Positions 39,201 through 51,485 of a DNA stretch of 64,000 nt are shown one piece after another. The DNA is from Tigriopus japonicus (lineage: Eukaryota > Arthropoda > Copepoda > Harpacticoida > Harpacticidae): contig CM021319.1 in the NCBI GenBank assembly GCA_010645155.1, positions 2,041,385 to 2,105,384 of the forward strand, read 5' to 3'. How positions within the stretch are numbered: the first letter of the stretch is position 1; every line of letters begins with the position of its first letter. Below the pieces are notes generated by a model. That model was not told where the DNA came from. It saw only the letters and a list, made by a program, of their open reading frames with translations, and searched no databases. The translations under genes and the position numbers were made by a program.

Positions 39201-41031
39201 GGCTTGCCACTCACGATGATGATAAAACACGAAAGTGAGAAAATGATGAAATTCCTTCCCTTCTGTGCTGTTGAAAAAACTCATTTCAATTTCAAGTTCT
39301 TCATCATCATCTTCATTATGGTCGACAACGTGGTAGTCTTAGCCCTGGACAAATCCTCATCGAAGCAGACGTGTTGAAGTAGAAAACCAATTAAGATCCA
39401 ATCTTCTATTCATTTGGTAATGATTTTGGTTCCTTGGCCCAGCCAAAGAAAGGCATTTCAAAGGAGGAAATTTGAGGTCCACAACCATGTTTCTTTGGAT
39501 TTTCCGTGCTTCCCAACCAACCGCACATCCATACTACGAGGTAGCAACGTTGGGAGGAATTTGTCGTTTCATACTAATCACCGTCAACTCCACTCCACTA
39601 GTCGTTCCTATGATTTTCCTCGACGAATTCAACAAGTCAGAGTCCAATTTTTCCAAAGGTATTGTTCTTTTAAACGAATCTCTCTGTGTCTCTTTGTCCA
39701 TGTATCTTTGTCACCCGCCGAGGGTTTTCAAACGGAACAATCTTTTTCCATTCTCTCAAGTATTGAGTGATCCATACAAGGTACTACATACAGTGGATGA
39801 CCGACCTGATAGAGTCATCACCCGAAACCAACTCGTTAACGGAGGAGACAAGTCCTTTCAAGCCCACATTTCCCTTCAGGGCTCGAAGTGGGCAAATGGA
39901 AACTGAGATCCGGGTCATTTGTATCTACTTACTATGCCCTACTTATAGACAAACAATCCTAAAAACAAAGATTGGGAAAATGAACTTTCCCAACCAAACG
40001 TTTGATGTTGAATCCCGATCGGTCCAATAGTTGTACGCTAATAAATGATGCCCATGTGACAACGAGAATATTGGCCCGCTAGTCTAAGATAATCAGGTGT
40101 TTGGTTGGGCGTAGCAGACTAATCACTACCTCTCACCCGAAAGCAGCACCCCGCGCACCTTGGTTCTTTTTTATTCTTCTGGTTTGGGATCTTCAAGGCG
40201 TTTTCCAGGCTGGCTAACCTCCTCTCCGTCCGCCTGGTCATCGCGAACTACCATTACACTCTACCTTCTTTTGGCCCCAATCTTGCTACCAAAATGAAGG
40301 AGGAGGATTTTGGGTTGTGGCCAACCAACTCACCTTGTCTACGTAGATAGATATTTGTCCGACCTGAGCTTGCTGCCATTTCCATTGGCACATAACAACA
40401 AGTCAATTTATTCCATACCTAAGCTCTTCATTACCGACAGCAGGCAAATCTTTCGACCGAGCTGGAAGGGGTCCATCCGTTTAGATAGTGGCTCTAGAAA
40501 AGACAAGAAAATAGTGTTCTTGGCTTAATCCAAGTTTGGATGATGATGATGAGATGTGAGTGATTTGCCGAACTGCAAATTATCACCCACGCCCATTTCC
40601 TCTGTCGTCCAATTTGTCGGTTCTTAAAAAAAGATCAGTACTAATCTCTGGTAGGGTCTCGTCTGATCTGATTCATTCGTTAGAACCATGAAGCTGTTAC
40701 AAGATCGAATCACACTTCACAGCTTGCATAGATATGATATTATTTGAGAACTTTAACTTGATTGGACTGAGTCATGTCAGAACGGATTATTTGTTTCAAA
40801 TATTTCCTAACTCTGTTCAATAAAAATACATTTTAAGTCAAATTCACTTTGACTGGCCTTTTCTTATCTTTTCGTACAGAAGTTGCATATCTAGGGGTCC
40901 ATGGTCTATGCTAGCGTCTTTGGAGTGAACAACGAAGCCGAAGCAATGGTAATTTCAACGACAACTGAAAATTGAACCTAATTTGCCGGGTGATAGATGG
41001 ATAGCTTGGCAGGACTGAGTGACTCACTCAC
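36266..41031. other. Gene-poor stretch
   Basis: Contains a TTC tract (36956-36980) and a TGAC tract (37378-37402). The plus strand at 39472-39906 is open for about 145 codons in one frame and about 88 in a second overlapping frame. Neither shows a domain or good splice borders, so I leave them uncalled. Confidence 0.4.
37378..37402 (+). repeat. TGAC tetranucleotide tract
   Basis: Six CTGA units ending in GCTGG. A second tract of the same unit lies at 43274-43294 and a mixed GGCT/GACT one at 49023-49049. Confidence 0.85.
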
Positions 41032-41185
41032 TGAGTTTCAACTTCGGCAAAAGGTATAGCATAATAATGAAATCGTTAGGACGTCCAAGACGACAGTCGG
41101 CCAAAGTTGTTGAGAAAACCACTGCAATAATAAAGACGTCCTGTCGATCGTTATCTTCGAATTCAATCTCGACGACTGCTGTGTC
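41032..41185 (-). CDS. Candidate internal coding exon, unknown protein
   Basis: The frame has no Met start. It runs from an acceptor (TTTGACATCAG|GAC) to a strong donor (CTCA|GTGAGTGAG). It translates to about 51 residues, including TAVVEIEFEDNDRQDVFIIA, then FSTTLADCRLGRPNDFIIML and YLLPKLKLS. The charge pattern and strong donor are the only support. Another minus-strand frame overlaps it. Confidence 0.3.
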
Positions 41186-42416
41186 CTGATGTCAAAGCGG
41201 CGGCTTTCGGCGCCCCTTGTCGACCGGTTCAGTTTTTTTCTTCTCTTTCTTACCCACTTTCCTTGGTACCGATTTTCAACATGAATACCAATCACTTTTC
41301 AAGGTTTAAGTCTGAACTGAAAAACAGGCGTTTGTTCAGTGACTCAATGCTGAAAATGATTCTTTGGGTTTGACCATTGGCGGAACGAGCGATCGCTGTT
41401 GATTCTTAATCATTCCTTGAACCGCACTAATTTGTCCAACCACGAAGCACCCGCTTTCAGATCATTGGAGCATGATTCCCCTCTAAATTGGTATGAAAAC
41501 GAAAAATGGTTGTGGAGATTCGTGGAAATCTGAAGCAAAGGAGGCGAGAGATTCGTTTTTGTTTCTGCTCGTTTATCATCGTCCGTAATCAGCGTGTAAA
41601 ATGTAATATCCACCAATCATCAACAAGTGAGGGTGGAGACTGCCAAAACTCGCACGGATGTGAAATATAGTGCGTTGGACCAAAAGAGAGTTTCGGTACC
41701 AGTTTATTGGCATACCATGCCGTTAAAACATGCTAAACGAAAGGACTTGGATGGCGTGAGAAAGAAATCTCGTTTGGGGATGGTAATGAAGACAATTGTG
41801 ATGGCGAAATGGAGCGGAGAAAATGGCAATTTGCATTTAACTTGCTCCAAGTGAGTTGTTGGCTATCATCACTCGGAGGTTACTGATTTTCCCTGTCTGC
41901 GTAGCCAAATATTTGCATGTGGCAGAGCAAAATGACAACTCATTACCTTAGGGTTGTTGATTCTTTATACCCTATTACAAAAGCGAGAGGGGATATCCCA
42001 AGGTATCCTGCCTGCCTCCGTACATTGTCTTTGCTTGAATTTTTGGTGGAGGGAAATGGAATGTTTTCATCCCAATTTCTAGGCTGTCAAAAAATGGCAG
42101 GTGAAGTAAATGGACAGAGCAGGCACCATTTTCAGCACTTTTAATGAAGCTACAAAGCCCTCATTTTGGAGCCATTCCTTCCTTTGGCTGGCCATTTTTT
42201 CCGACAACAGCTTCCATTGTGCGTACAATGCACTTTGTTCTCTCGCACACGGATATTTGTACACGGGACATGTTGAAAGGAATGCTCCAAGGCTTCTCAC
42301 ACACACAAACACATACTGCAGCCTTCTTTAATGAACACTACGTAGAAAGAAGATAGCAGAGGTGGAAACAAAACCTCAAGGTTGAACCTCGAAGCTAAAG
42401 CTATAATTCACATCCT

Positions 42417-42572
42417 TTGGTTCACCTATTGGACGAGCCAATCGAGCTTCTTACCAATATGAAAGGTCTTCGCTCAGAGCACAGTTTTCTCTGCATTAGT
42501 ATTGTCAGATTCGTGAAAGATATGCCGTTCCTCTGGAAATTAGTTCAGTTTGACACCTCGTATTTGGTTTGG
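42417..42572 (+). CDS. Weak candidate exon, unknown protein
   Basis: The plus-strand frame ends at a donor-like TTTGG|GTGAGA at phase 0. The translation includes LLDEPIELLTNMKGLRSEHS and KDMPFLWKLVQFDTSYLVW. The upstream border is unclear and no family is recognised. Confidence 0.2.
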
Positions 42573-43273
42573 GTGAGAAAGAGCAGCTGGATGGATTCTT
42601 TCACTTTTACTCGGCTGAAAAGTCTTCTTGGGACGTACGATGAATGGACAGGCTGGCTCCAAATTACCCTTATTGTTTCCATGTCATAAATCTTCTGCCC
42701 TCATTTACATATTATACTACCACTACATACAGAAGATTCCATATGAAAATAGTGTCTCAGATCTGATACGATAGGAAATGTGACTCAAATGTTCCAGCCA
42801 ACAAACTCGTGTGTTTCTAGTAAGGCTACTTCATTGACTGAGAAAGTCAAAACTAGCCTCTCATGCATGGTAGAGCTAGTTACAGCCGTAAATGAGGTGG
42901 AAACCCTCCCGTAACCAATACATATTATACAGGTATTGCAGGCTATGCCCAAAGTCTAAACCCCACCCTAGTGTTTTTTGGTAAACAATCTCGGTCTTCC
43001 AATTAAATTGAAACGAATCCAATTTAGCCTGGAGGCGGTTGAAAATTTCCAGCATCTTGTCTCATCACATGCATCAATTAAATCGCAGCCCAAGACCTGA
43101 GCGACTGACTCGCTTACTACTTTCATTCAACCAACCAGCCAACCTACTCTTGTTGGCCAGCAATTCTAGCTCAAAACGTCACGTCAGAAGGAGGGGAAAG
43201 AGTCTCCCACAACGTGGAAGTTGGTAAACACGAAATGAATCGACTCAGATTCCAATGACTTGATAGCAAGATC

Positions 43274-43294
43274 GACTGACTGACTGACTGACTG
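43274..43294 (+). repeat. TGAC tetranucleotide tract
   Basis: GACTGACTGACTGACTGACT, the same unit as at 37378-37402. Confidence 0.85.
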
Positions 43295-43633
43295 CTCTTA
43301 CGTACTCTACATTGACTTCAGCAAGTATGTACGTATAAACAAGCGATATGTACAATGCCCGGGAGAACCCCTTTGCCAGTGTGGGGGTGTTGTCACTCAA
43401 TGAGGGACGCCGAAAAAGCAACCCCCCTAGAGGCTTTTAGGATCAGACCTCGCATACGTACTACGTAGTACATGGCCCAGTGACGATTCTGCTCTATCTC
43501 CACAACCCGGTGGGAATGGACGCGTTGGTTGTCGACGTGAGTGCTTCTCTGGCTTACTAGACAATGGATTGAACCATCACTCGACAGATATGGTTCACTG
43601 GGTTGGCAACCCAGTCTGCCTTATTGTTTGCCT

Positions 43634-43790
43634 TCAACAAATAGCTTCGCCATCTTCTACTTCCAAGACATCGAGGGTGGAACCCAAACGAACGAGGAAG
43701 ACATCACCCTTTTCAAGCTTAAATCTGCTGACAGTCCTAACGCCTGTAAAAGCACCTCTATGGCACGCTTTGCTCACGTCTGAGAACTTT
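43634..43790 (-). CDS. Candidate exon resembling the end of a TNF/C1q-like jelly-roll domain
   Basis: The minus-strand frame ends at TGA (43634-43636) and reads ACHRGAFTGVRTVSRFKLEK, then GDVFLVRLGSTLDVLEVEDG, then EAIC. A Cys, a short link, a hydrophobic strand, L-E-K-G-D and an alternating strand with an acidic turn resemble the last strands of TNF-superfamily and C1q domains. The expected closing FFG-type strand is missing: the frame stops about seven residues early. Either a last exon follows (a weak donor, ATTT|GTTGAA, lies at the right place) or the likeness is chance. An acceptor-like TTCTCAG lies near 43788. Confidence 0.25.
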
Positions 43791-44001
43791 TGATTTAATA
43801 GAGGCAGTTTTTGATCATATGGCTCTAGAAAACGTTGCCTTGTGGGACACGTTTTCGCATTTGTCGGTAAAATAACTCGATGACTCAAAAGAGGATCTCT
43901 TTCGTTCCCTTTTGGCGATTGTTTGCATGTTTACTTCCACTTGGTATTGCTTAAGAAAGGAAAGGGGATGATGCTGGAGGAACAAGAAGAGCTGGCGAGC
44001 T

Positions 44002-44003
44002 AG

Positions 44004-44035
<32 letters not shown>
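44002..44035 (+). repeat. GTT microsatellite
   Basis: Eleven TTG/GTT units without interruption. Confidence 0.9.
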
Positions 44036-44781
44036 ACCATTGCCCTCGTACCGCTTTGCATTTGTGAAGAGCCAAAGTGGTTCCACCCTGCCTATTACTT
44101 CTTCAGCTGGTTTCACCGCGAAGAAATAGCGAACATGGATTGTGTGTGTATGTACATTAGCCTAGTAACTTCCACTTACTCAAACCCTTGGGGGTACAAT
44201 TCTGCCGTTTGGTAAAGGAACGGAGAGCGAAGGAGGATTACTTTGTTCCCAGGAAAATTTGCTCGGGAGGAATGCAGTGGGTACGGAAATGACTGTTGTG
44301 CCAGTTATGTGTGCCAAAGGTTCCAATATCTAAAAGCATCCTAAAATAACACACAAACGCCCCGTGGTCTTGTCTCGTCCCAGCCACAAGATGGACCACC
44401 ATCAGCCTCCCGAAAAATGCATTTCATTAGGTGCATGCTTACTTCACCTTACTATAAACGTAGGCGCAGACATAATGAGTTGCAATTTGAGCGCATGGGT
44501 GGAGCAGCCATACTTTCTCAGCACTGTCAATCAAGGTCTACGTGAATCTTGTCCGTCTCTCTCTTTGTCTGTCTGGGTGAGTGAGTGATGCCCTTACTAG
44601 ATGCAGGAAGACTTTTGGAATTTGTTTTGAATGTGTGAAGGAATTTGTGTTGAAACCGCAGAGAAATAAACAACAACCCCAACCCCTAGATGCTAAGTCC
44701 ATCGTAAGGGAGTGCATACGTTTACCTAGTGTATATGTACCCGTGGGTTTCAACTCGTCTGCTTGTCCCTATTAGAGTGGG

Positions 44782-46884
44782 TCAAGCTAATGATCCGTTG
44801 AAGGAAACAGATTTTGCTCCTGTACATTTTTTCGGATGTTCTAGCCGAAGGGAATCAGGATAAATGACTCTGAAAAGTTCATGTACTTTTGGTTGAGTCA
44901 TTCCATATGATATTGTGAGAAAAGAAGCAAATGCTTGGATGACCAACAGATTGATGATCATTCCCATCTTAGCAGCCATCGCATCAATGAGCTTGAGCTG
45001 AGGGGAAAACGAAAAATCGAGCCACCAGCCAACCACGGACAAGACGGTCAAAGAACCAACCGGATTGACCGACCTCCTTACCCATGAACAACGATGAAAC
45101 ATAAAGATCCCAGAGAAGGAAGGCGAAGGACTCTTTCTCATCGTATCAAACAAACAAGAAGTATTGAGAAGGAAAATTTAATGCCATAGGAATATCGTCA
45201 AAATCGCACACGAAATTCTAAAAAGTCAGAAATGAGAACACGCTAACAACCCCTATGTTCGGGCCGAAAAACTACTTGCACTTTACCCCACGCGGATAGA
45301 ATGATGGTGCAAGTACAATGGCCAATTTTGGCGTCTGCCAGGAGGAAAGGCGAGGAAGATGGAAGACCCTTCGGATCGCTTGTGATCAAAGGCCGTTTTC
45401 AATAAAGACCACCTCAGCTGGGAAGGGGAGGGGAAAGGCCACCCCTTTTTGCTTGGAATTTCTTTTATAAGCACATTCAACCTGATTGATGTCCTCTTGT
45501 TCACTTCCATCCTCATGATGATGGTGATCTTGGTGGATGAGCCTCACAAATGACCCCACCAGCTCAATCTCTCGACGTTTTACCAACCAACAAAGCAACC
45601 AGGCACTCAAGATGCATCCAGGAGAAATGGAGGAACTGGAAACGCTTGGACTTGCTTACCAGGCAAAAATCCCAGAATGACCTTATTTTACAACAGGCCA
45701 AACTCCCGTTGGTGATGCGTCCGAACTGATTCTGAGAGTAAGATAACACAGTTCTTATTGATTTTTAGAACGTGTGTCTGTTCCTGAATAAACTAGATTA
45801 GAACCCATCCAGGACCTGCCAATCATCGAGATGGAAGGCTAATTTCCCTTCCTTTTGATCACTTCAGATTCATCCATTGGTTCGAGATTATGAACACGTG
45901 TTTCGTGCTTCGGTTTCGCCCTCACCTCCGTCAAAAGGGAAAGAGAAAAAAGTGAGTAATCCAAATCAAAAGCATTCATCAAGATTACGGAATTTTGCAA
46001 AAATGTAATTTCAGATAAGGGAAATGCAATCCCAGAACTTCATATGGTGAGGTTGTGTGAGATTATATTCAAGAAGTACCGAAGAACAAAAAACCCTTTC
46101 CAGTCATTCATGGGCTTTCCTCGAGGTCAGATCACAAGCACGACTGATCCTTCTGACTTTGGATGATCGTGCGAGTCATTGCTTACACGTGGATGCGTAA
46201 GATCAGCCAGATGGGTGTGGGTTTTGATGTGACCGGGTGTTGGTCCAAGAGAGCTTCTTTAGTGGAGAGCTGTCACTTTCGACTTTGGAACCAATAACCA
46301 GTCAAGCGAAGAGGATCAATTTAGGCGGAAACTTGATATTGATGATAAAACAGCCACCACTGACACCGACCACCCAAACAATACCAGAGGGTTTGGTTTT
46401 TTGCCTCCAATCCTGTCGATGTCGCCGATCAAACAGCATCGAAAATTGGCTTTCTATTGAAGTTGACGTGTGTCATATTGAGGTTTCGACGAAGAACTGC
46501 CTCATTCGCTCCGCCAACATAACGAATTCCTATCAGATATTTAAATCTAAGAGTTGGTTAAAGACGCAGACTTCAGAGAATGACTCCTAAAACACTGGAA
46601 ATAAAACGAACAATCGAGCAGTTCTATAAAAGGTTTTTAACTACATACACTTAGAGAGAGCAGCGAGCAATCACCTAGCCAACCGTTTCGTTTCCTTTGA
46701 ACACTTGTGACTTGTGAATCGTGCGGGAAAAAGAGGGATCCGAGTCACTCACCCGCTCATCATCATCATCGTCGTCATCGTTATTGAAGCGGTTCACCGA
46801 CGAGTCAGTGCAGAGAAACGACCCCTGGTGTGTCCAAGTCAAGAGTGACTTGGCAACAGTCCCGATCAGGTCCATATTCCACAT
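44782..46884 (-). CDS. Tentative three-exon gene for a small membrane protein
   Basis: All exon ends in this model meet at phase 0. Exon A (46884-46753) starts with ATG directly after an in-frame TAA, holds an Asp run coded by an ATC/GTC repeat, and ends CGG|GTGAGT. Exon B (45731-45660, 72 bases) lies between TTACTCTCAG and CTG|GTAAGC. Exon C (44997-44782) follows TTTTCCCCTCAG and ends with TGA. The product would be 139 residues: MWNMDLIGTVAKSLLTW near the start, NQFGRITNGSLACCKIRSFW in the middle, and LKLIDAMAAKMGMIINLLVI with a hydrophobic helix near the end. The terminal helix loosely recalls the last helix of SLC13 transporters, but the diagnostic PPNA motif is absent. The large introns and lack of homology keep this tentative. 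Confidence 0.3.
46756..46785 (-). repeat. GAT/GAC repeat inside candidate exon A
   Basis: The plus strand reads CATCATCATCATCGTCGTCATCG. On the minus strand in the candidate frame it encodes an unbroken Asp run. Confidence 0.7.
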
Positions 46885-49800
46885 TTAAATAGAAGCTACG
46901 AATGATTGACCTTTGTATTAATTTCTAATTAGTTTTCGCGTTGTAACGAAGAGATGGATTGAGAAAATGTGTTCTTTCCCGACTAGGGGACAAAGGAGTT
47001 GCCACAAATCTGGAAGGCGTTGCGCCAGTAATGATCAATTTTGAAGCCGTGTTTCATTTGTGTTTCCTCTTTCTGATGTTTATAATCATTTCTTCCATAA
47101 ATCAAGTGTGTGTGAGAGTCTTTCAACGCCCTGCACTCTCCATCATGTGTACTCGCCACTCAGGTCTGTACGTAGTACATATAAGCTTTCAGGTGTGAGA
47201 GAGTTACTGCGAGACCAATGGAAACTGTAACAATCAAGACAAATGTTCAAGACAAGTAGCAATCGAGAAGGCTGGATGGAGATCGAATGAGCCTGCACTA
47301 TAAACACATGAATGCGCTCCAATGATCATCATTTTCGTCGCCACCTTCACACTCCTCCCAATTCTTCCCACCAAAAGTGGAAATTAACCATCAAGTTAAT
47401 TCAGGTCTTAGTAATTGAGCTTCGTGTTTATTTTCACCACTGCCACTACATCCATAAGGGTAGATCCACACACTACCAAAACAATAGACAATACACTTGT
47501 TGTTGGTAGGTTCACAGTTTTGTCTCATGGACGAAATGAAACAATGTGCTGTTCCCGTCGCCGGTGTTGTTGTTGTTGTTGTAGTTGTTGTTGTTGCTGG
47601 TGCTGGGAGTGATGATGGGAAGGCACTGAAAGAGGAACTTGCTTGGTTAGCTGGTAGGTTGTAGTCTCAACAACACAAGATCATCAGAGACAACGAAGCA
47701 TCCTCCTCGATCTCCAATGTGTGCGTGTGTTTGGGTCGAGTTTCACTTTACTTTTCACTTCCTGTGGATTGTCATCCGGATGGGGCTTAATGAACCTCAT
47801 TGGCGTGAAAATAGTATGTTCTCAGACCCGATGATATTACTTTCTTCCGAGTTCACGACACACTCGCCATGCATTGTATTTAGAAAAAGCGTTGACACAA
47901 CGGGAGAGTCTCCGTTGGTCGATGAATATGTGAGCGTGGATGGATCAGGGTTAATTTCTGGCCGGAAGATCAAATCCATGGGAAAAAGTATCTCAATGAC
48001 GAAGGGCATTCGATCCATGAAACTTGGTTGGAACGACTTGGAAATTCAAACTCGGGCCAAATCTTCAGTGACGGAGAGGACGGTCCAGATTGGCTCATTT
48101 TATCATTGTCTCGTGTTCCACTTGTGCTCTCTCAAATCAGACTAGATAGCAAGTGCCAAGGAGGATGGTTTCTGCACTCCGTAAGAAGGTGTACAGTATA
48201 TTGGGTCCGTTCCAGACAGAGAGCGAGTGACTGAATACGTGGAAGACGAGAAAATCTGGAAAAAAACGGGATTGATAAGCTCCTATCTTCTTCATTTGGA
48301 TCTAACTTTTTTGCTTTCAAGTACTCGCGTTCACTCACCATTCAGTGCTTTTCCGTCCGCGTCAGGGTACCAAAACTACGTGGACCAATTTTTCGTTTCC
48401 CTTCCGACAGTAGCGAAAGAAGAAAAATGTCAACCATTTCTTAAAACACGAGTTCGAGAAAGTTTCCTCTCGAAAGTGTTCCTCAAAAACTTGTTCCTTT
48501 TTCCGAATTGACAAAAGGTACCCCTAACGTTTCCATCCCCTTTCAATCTCAATCTGACTGAACTTTGGTGAGCCACTCAACTCATGCACGGCTATGTAAT
48601 ATAGGAGGAGGATATCTGATGTGAAATGAGCGCAAGGATAACCCTAATGGACCCAAGCGCAAAGAGATGCGTTCCAAGAAATCTGGAGAACGAGTACCCT
48701 AGTCTTGAGTTAAGAGCCCTACGGAACTCACGCGAATACATGAAATAGTGGAGAGCTCTGTCAAAAAAAATCCCAATTCTTTACATTTTGACATTTCCCT
48801 TGCCAGATCTTTATTGAACTTGGAGCACTCCAAAATGGCCTTCGCATGTACATTGTACTACTACGTGTTGGTTTGGAGTAAGTCGTCGTGAATCGAGGGA
48901 TGCCGTGTGGACCCCGAGAAGAAGACAGGTGAGAGAGAAAGAGAGAGAGAGTTTTTTCCCCCTTCCGTTTTTCTTTTGAAGCCTAAAAGATTTTTGCCAC
49001 AACCATCACCGACTCTTTTACCGACTGGCTGGCTGGCTGACTGACTGACATGACTGCCGTATGGATAGGATGCAACGAGGAATCAGCAGTAACAGGAGCA
49101 GTGGTATTAGGAAAACTTTGAGGCTTTTCCTCCGGCAAGTTTTGTTCCACGCCAATAACTCCGAATAAAATTCACAACAGCCTTTGACAGCACCGTCTTT
49201 GATATCAGAGAGCAGCCTAGGTTTCAAAATTTTCTTTTTCTCTGAGAAAATTGAATTAGGATTGCCCAAAGGAAGCTTTCATACTTCACCAACATGAATG
49301 GGCTCTTTGTCCATTTTTTGGCGCAATCTTATGAGCATCACCGGGAACTGGACAATGAAAATGAAACATGAGTTACGTTACCTCACTGGTTCGTATAGGT
49401 ATGACTTTCAAGAAGAAGAACTTTCTTGGGATATAAATTGTTGAACAGCGCAAATAGCATTGTTTTTTATCTTTCAAACCATTTCTTCTTGCTCCCTGTC
49501 ATTGAATTTGGTTCCGTAACAATTTGATTGGATTGAGGCCTGATCAATGAAGACGGTGTACATTGACTCTTTTGACAATAAATCGCAGCAAAATGACTTT
49601 GTTCCTGTGAGATAAAGATTGCAACATCTTGAGGAACTCTCTTCATCAATTGACTTTACTTGCTTTCAGAGTTCAATGCAGAAAGCTCCCTCGGGTAAAA
49701 GAAACGACTGGAGAGGGTGAACTTTCTCCGGTTCTTGAACAGGAACAAATTTTCAATGTTCCGCTCAATAAAGGGGGTTCCAAGACAAAGAACAAAGGCT

Positions 49801-51002
49801 TCAATCCGAAAAAATCCCCACTTTCCCCTCACAAACAGGGCCGTTGGTCGTTGATCGTGGATTGGATCCCATTCCTTTTGGAACCGTCCCCAAACTTGTA
49901 ATGTACGGGATTTGTGCGTGTGGACCATCGGGATGATGCCATGGGTGTTGTCAGTCTCAAGATGCCCTTAGTGACGGAATTCAAGTTTAAAATAATTTTG
50001 TTTGTTCTTAAATCAAACCCATCTCGCATTTAATTGTATATTGGCCCATTATTGGCATGCCTTGGGTTTACACGTTCCCATTTACCATCACGGTTCCGCC
50101 CCTGGTTGTTTTAAAAGTTTCGGCACAGTTAAAGGCCAAATTCTCCATCAGTTGGCGATGTTCGGTTCACCTTTTTGGCCAAGGAAACAAATCAAGGATG
50201 TGTCGGAGATAAATCTTGGGGCTGAATTTGGCGCGAGAGGGAACAGATTTGTCCATCTTCTTAACCTCACTGGTCTCGTTCGCTTTCACCTTTCTTCTGA
50301 GCCTCAACGAGGCCCTTAAGTGACTCCACGAGCGCAAAACCTCCCACTTCAGTACATGTACGGACTTGGAAAGAACTGCAGACAAAACACCTCAACCATA
50401 CATTGGGGATTCCGTGAAGCATTTCGCCCAAGACAAACTGGCCAAGAACTAGACAGACGGACAGATGTTGTTGGAACGTGGAATCGAGTCCGGGCTTGAG
50501 ATAGCAAATGGAAATCCGCCAATCCGTTCCTGCTCTCCATCTACTCACGGTTGGTCACATCTATATTGGATTTCGATCGAGTGCATGGAATTTAGAAACG
50601 ACTGAAACGGAGGAAAATAAATTCTGATGAAGGGGACCACCTTCGTTTTCCTTTCTTTTTCTCTGTGAGAAAAAGAGCTTTCAATCGAAGCAAAGCATTA
50701 TCCCAAAAAAATTCGGCAAACCTGCTCTTTGACTTGCTTTATCGACATCGAGATCGTCTTTGCCATATGCTTGAATGATTTTTTATGGCTGGCTCACTTG
50801 TTTGACGTGTACCGTGTATGCAATTTGCCTGAGACTTCATTCTTGTCGTTGTGGCCTTTTAGTGAACATTCGTTCGGATGCGGGTTTTTATCGTGTTTCT
50901 GAGTTTACGCTGTGTTTAGATGTATCTTATTTGTGTTTGTGTGCGTTGTAATGTGAGAGGCACGAGAACATCAATCAGCTGATAACGAGCTAAATCATCA
51001 AT
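46885..51002. other. Gene-poor stretch
   Basis: Holds a GTT tract (47563-47596) and a GGCT/GACT tract (49023-49049). Frames at 47717-48145 (+), 47797-48018 (-), 48227-48511 (+) and 49629-49901 (+) read like protein in part, but opposing frames are open too and no domain is recognised. Confidence 0.35.
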
Positions 51003-51063
51003 GTCCAGGAAATCATTTCCCGTTCTTATCAAAGGACGACTTCTTCAGTTCCACTTTTGAAAC

Positions 51064-51336
51064 ATGTTGGGGGAAGACTCTAATTTATTTGTCGTGCCAC
51101 CTCCTCGAACCCGATCCATGGTTTTGTTGGAACATGGCAAAACCCGAAACACGGAGGACTTGGCCTCGGCCCTCACCGCTCGAGAGCGGATACTAGTGTG
51201 CTTTTGCATTGGCCTCATATTTTTGGGCTATGCCTTCGTTTGGGGATACCTTTGGACTTCGTTTTTAGCCAATCTGGATTTTACCCCTCACGAATTATTA
51301 GAAACGACTGAAGCTCCAACTGTGACCGAGGAGTAG
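51064..51336 (+). CDS. Small single-pass membrane protein, 90 residues, unknown function
   Basis: The ATG (context GAAACATGT) lies two codons after an in-frame TGA, and the frame ends at TAG. The protein starts MLGEDSNLFVVPPPRTRSMV, has an amphipathic charged stretch to about residue 42, one hydrophobic helix at about 43-67 (ILVCFCIGLIFLGYAFVWGY) and an acidic tail ending TEAPTVTEE. There is no signal peptide. The topology could be either way, and the RTARER-type charge before the helix favours N-in. A possible 5' UTR acceptor (TGTCCAG) lies near 51003-51009, and an AATAAA follows at 51480. It stands alone, with no neighbours to suggest a role. Confidence 0.45.
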   Translation: MLGEDSNLFVVPPPRTRSMVLLEHGKTRNTEDLASALTARERILVCFCIGLIFLGYAFVWGYLWTSFLANLDFTPHELLETTEAPTVTEE

Positions 51337-51479
51337 TGATCTTAGAGCGACTACCGGCTCATGATTTTGTCGTGAGTGCAATTGAATTTTCATCACTCGA
51401 ATTCAAAGTGGCTTGAAACTTGTCTTCTATTGGATTGGGCGTGTTTGTGCCGGATGCTCTTGTTCGCTATCTTCAACTG

Positions 51480-51485
51480 AATAAA
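51480..51485 (+). terminator. Possible polyadenylation signal
   Basis: AATAAA 144 bases after the stop of the 90-residue frame, a normal 3' UTR distance. Confidence 0.35.

Noticed and set aside
37378..43294. Repeated TGAC tracts as a possible CRISPR-like array
   Set aside because: They are plain tetranucleotide microsatellites without unique spacers, in a eukaryotic setting.
44782..44997. C-terminal helix of an SLC13-type dicarboxylate transporter
   Set aside because: The LKxxD...G...N pattern needs a gap to align, and the diagnostic PPNA motif is not found upstream. Kept only as an unknown exon.
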